NCBI GenBank assembly: GCA_024280195.1
Contig: JAJRQP010000147.1
Coordinates: forward strand, 1-6,110
Direction: 5' to 3'
Origin: Bacteroidota bacterium
Lineage (GTDB): Bacteria; Bacteroidota; Bacteroidia; Flavobacteriales_D; Crocinitomicaceae
DNA: 6,110 bases
The notes under the pieces: generated by a model
What the model was told of the DNA's origin: nothing
The model's input: the letters and a program-made list of their open reading frames with translations, nothing else
Databases searched by the model: none
In this document: positions 4,234 through 6,110 of the stretch, one piece after another
How positions within the stretch are numbered: the stretch's first letter is position 1
Layout: every line of letters begins with the position of its first letter
Made by a program: the position numbers and the translations under genes

Positions 4234-5769
4234 ATGGCACAAAAAGAAGACAACCTGAAGGATATCATTTCACATGCAAAAGAGTATGGATTTGTTTTTC
4301 CTTCATCGGAAATATACGATGGATTATCAGCAACTTATGACTACGGTCAATTGGGTTCTGAATTAAAAAATAACATCAAACAATATTGGTGGAAATCAAT
4401 GGTGCAAATGCACGAGAACATTGTTGGAATCGATGCAGCCATTTTTATGCACCCTTCAGTATGGAAAGCTTCTGGGCACGTTGATGCATTTAACGACCCA
4501 TTGATTGACAACAAAGATTCTAAAAAAAGATACCGAGCAGATGTTCTTATTGAAGATCATATTGAGAAATACCGTGCTAAAATCAATAAAGATGTTGCCA
4601 AAGGATTAAAACGTTTTGGGGATGACTTCAACAAAGAGGAATTCTTAAAAACAAACCCAAATGTGCTTCGGAATCAAGCTAAGATTGATGAGATTGAAGC
4701 AAGAATGAAAGAAACATTGACCAATGAAGATTTGGAAGGGGTTTATAACCTCATCATGGATTTAGGAATTGCTTGTCCTGTTTCGGGTTCTAAAAATTGG
4801 ACAGAAGTGCGTCAGTTTAACCTGATGTTCTCTACAGAATTAGGTTCTGTTTCTGGAGAATCGGCAAAAATTTATTTGCGGCCAGAAACAGCTCAAGGTA
4901 TCTTCGTTAACTTCTTAAATGTGCAAAAATCAGGAAGAATGAAAATTCCTTTTGGAATTGCACAAATTGGGAAAGCATTTAGAAATGAGATTGTTGCAAG
5001 ACAGTTTATTTTCAGAATGCGTGAGTTTGAACAAATGGAAATGCAATTTTTCGTTCGTCCTGGAGAAGAGATGAAATGGTACGAATACTGGAAAGATCAG
5101 CGAATCAATTGGCATAAGAAAATTGGACTAGGTGAAGAAAATTACCGTTTCCATGATCATGTTAAATTAGCTCACTATGCAAATGCCGCTGCGGATATTG
5201 AATTTAATTTCCCAATGGGATTCAAAGAATTGGAAGGAATCCATTCTAGAACTGATTTTGATTTGAAGCAACACCAAGAACATTCAGGAAAGAAATTACA
5301 ATATTTTGACCCAGAAATCAATGAGAATTACGTTCCTTATGTGGTAGAAACATCTATCGGATTGGATAGAATGTTCTTAGCTGTTTTAAGTTCTTCGTAT
5401 AAAACAGAACAGTTGGAAAATGGGTCCGAACGATCTGTTCTTTCTCTTCCTGCAGCTCTAGCGCCTTATAAGGTTGCTGTGATGCCATTGACTCGTAAAG
5501 ACGGTTTACCAGAGAAAGCCCGAGAGATTTTAGCTTCACTGAAGTTTGATTTCAACTGTCAATACGATGAGAAAGATTCTCCTGGAAAAAGATACAGAAG
5601 ACAAGATGCAATTGGAACTCCATACTGCGTCATGGTAGATCATCAAACATTAGAAGACAATACGGTTACGATACGTGATAGAGATACGATGTTGCAAGAA
5701 CGTGTTTCAATTCAAGAATTAAATGCGTTGATTGGCGAGAAAGTTTCCATGAAAAATTTATTGATGTAA
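4234..5769 (+). CDS. glyS: Glycine-tRNA ligase, single-chain (alpha2-type) class II
   Basis: This 511-aa cytosolic enzyme charges tRNA-Gly with glycine using ATP. It is the homodimeric eukaryote/Bacillus/Thermus-like form, not the alpha2beta2 form. Landmarks: N-terminal AKEYGFVFPSSEIY at 15-28, YDYGQLGSELK near 35-45, RPETAQGIFVNF at 216-227, class II motif 2 from FRNE (249-252) through MREFEQME (262-269), SRTDFDLKQH at 338-347, motif 3 ETSIGLDR at 372-379, and the anticodon-binding domain from LAPYKVAV (409-416) through GKRYRRQDAIGTP (451-463) to TIRDRDTM (479-486). Length is slightly above the usual 450-470 because of an insertion around residues 110-165. The CxxC pairs known from Bacillus-type enzymes are not kept: IDNKDSKKR at 91-99 and CPVSGS at 181-186 retain only Cys181. 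The ATG lies just after a perfect -7 box with no Shine-Dalgarno sequence. It converges with the small membrane protein gene. Confidence 0.98.
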   Translation: MAQKEDNLKDIISHAKEYGFVFPSSEIYDGLSATYDYGQLGSELKNNIKQYWWKSMVQMHENIVGIDAAIFMHPSVWKASGHVDAFNDPLIDNKDSKKRYRADVLIEDHIEKYRAKINKDVAKGLKRFGDDFNKEEFLKTNPNVLRNQAKIDEIEARMKETLTNEDLEGVYNLIMDLGIACPVSGSKNWTEVRQFNLMFSTELGSVSGESAKIYLRPETAQGIFVNFLNVQKSGRMKIPFGIAQIGKAFRNEIVARQFIFRMREFEQMEMQFFVRPGEEMKWYEYWKDQRINWHKKIGLGEENYRFHDHVKLAHYANAAADIEFNFPMGFKELEGIHSRTDFDLKQHQEHSGKKLQYFDPEINENYVPYVVETSIGLDRMFLAVLSSSYKTEQLENGSERSVLSLPAALAPYKVAVMPLTRKDGLPEKAREILASLKFDFNCQYDEKDSPGKRYRRQDAIGTPYCVMVDHQTLEDNTVTIRDRDTMLQERVSIQELNALIGEKVSMKNLLM

Positions 5770-5772
5770 CAT

Positions 5773-5816
5773 TAATGTGTGTAGTGGGCAGTCGCGACTA
5801 ACTCCTACACACATTA
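5773..5816. terminator. Bidirectional hairpin between convergent genes
   Basis: A perfect 12-bp stem, 5773-5784 (TAATGTGTGTAG) with 5805-5816 (CTACACACATTA), encloses a 20-nt loop that holds a second palindrome, AGTCGCGACT (5790-5799). It starts 4 bp after the glyS stop and ends 6 bp before the stop of the convergent small gene. The position argues for a shared terminator. There is no long T-run on either side. Confidence 0.7.
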
Positions 5817-5821
5817 TACTA

Positions 5822-6040
5822 CTATTTCTTTGCCATCTTCTCCTTTGCCATCGAAACCAATACGATAATTAAAAACACCCATGGTGCTCCATGCATTGCT
5901 ACATCAATCCAATCCATAGCCGCCATTGGTCTACCTAATCGCAAGTTTTGAAATTGTTTCCAGATATGAGGTTCAGGAGTAAATGGTGATAATCCTAATG
6001 TTAAACTAGCAATCGCAGCTAATCGTAAATATTTTTGCAT
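5822..6040 (-). CDS. Conserved small membrane protein with SPFTPEPHI motif, function unknown
   Basis: This 72-aa protein has two hydrophobic segments: residues 4-20 (YLRLAAIASLTLGLSPF) and about 49-63 (MHGAPWVFLIIVLVS), followed by a basic tail (KEKMAKK). Between them is the conserved-looking stretch TPEPHIWKQFQNLRLGRP and MDWIDVAMHG. LGL-PF-PEPH, then a short basic linker, then D-hG-PW is a pattern I recognise from small proteins widely found in bacteria and sometimes labelled RND transporter; at this length it cannot itself be an RND pump. It is probably an inner-membrane accessory protein, but no reaction or partner is established. It starts 24 bp after the stop of the upstream gene on the same strand with no promoter box between, so the two are probably co-transcribed. 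Start: the ATG at 6040 followed by MQKYLRL, giving a positive N-terminus before the first membrane segment. Confidence 0.8.
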   Translation of the reverse strand: MQKYLRLAAIASLTLGLSPFTPEPHIWKQFQNLRLGRPMAAMDWIDVAMHGAPWVFLIIVLVSMAKEKMAKK

Positions 6041-6064
6041 AATCTTTTGAGTTAAGTAGAAAAC

Positions 6065-6110
6065 TTATTCTGACTTTTTTGATTCGATAAAAGGTTCAAC
6101 TTGTTGTTGA
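6065..6110 (-). CDS. 3' end of an upstream minus-strand gene (partial)
   Basis: Reading from the window end, one minus-strand frame gives QQQVEPFIESKKSE and then TAA at 6067-6065, 24 bp before the small membrane protein start. The hydrophilic, charged tail looks like a natural C-terminus and the spacing suits an operon. Only 14 codons are visible, too few to identify the protein; a random open tail cannot be excluded. Confidence 0.45.
   Translation of the reverse strand, partial: QQQVEPFIESKKSE

Noticed and set aside
5822..6040. Calling the 72-aa protein an RND efflux transporter
   Set aside because: RND pumps have about a thousand residues and twelve membrane segments; this has two. Any link to RND systems would be by association only.

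Overview
The window looks like chromosomal DNA of a Bacteroidota member, most likely a flavobacterium-type organism (Flavobacteriales, possibly near Fluviicola/Crocinitomicaceae; this placement is inferred). The signs are AT-rich DNA, A-rich start regions without Shine-Dalgarno sequences, and repeated TAnnTTTG -7 promoter elements, the Bacteroidota sigma-factor signature. The protein types agree: a Bacteroidota-style glycyl-tRNA synthetase, a lipoprotein with a CxxxC heavy-metal-associated domain, and a DUF1573-like secreted protein.

Layout. Positions 1-265 (minus) hold the N-terminal part of a secreted DUF1573/Ig-like protein. Positions 266-578 have no gene; they carry a tandem duplication of a ~120-bp unit, each copy with a small hairpin. 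Positions 579-1340 and 1402-1905 (both minus) encode an alpha/beta-hydrolase of the YbfF/ABHD11 type and a metal-binding (HMA) lipoprotein. A divergent promoter region follows. On the plus strand come the ribosome-assembly GTPase EngB (GTG start at 2058), a three-domain metallo-beta-lactamase/rhodanese/rhodanese protein resembling the persulfide dioxygenase-sulfurtransferase CstB (2739-4142), and glycine-tRNA ligase (4234-5769). A large bidirectional hairpin separates glyS from a convergent minus-strand pair: a 72-aa conserved membrane protein (5822-6040) and the last codons of an upstream gene (6065-6110).

How the parts relate. Most genes are housekeeping and appear individually promoted, so this is not one operon. 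The most informative region is the 78-bp gap before the CstB-like gene. It holds a near-consensus CRP/FNR-type dyad about 40 bp upstream of the predicted transcription start, plus a second dyad overlapping the -7 box, which suggests regulated sulfide/persulfide detoxification. The other notable structures are a perfect 43-nt palindrome directly upstream of the glyS promoter, a predicted leaderless glyS start, and the tandem intergenic repeat. I saw no mobile element, CRISPR array, RNA gene or clear new multi-gene system.
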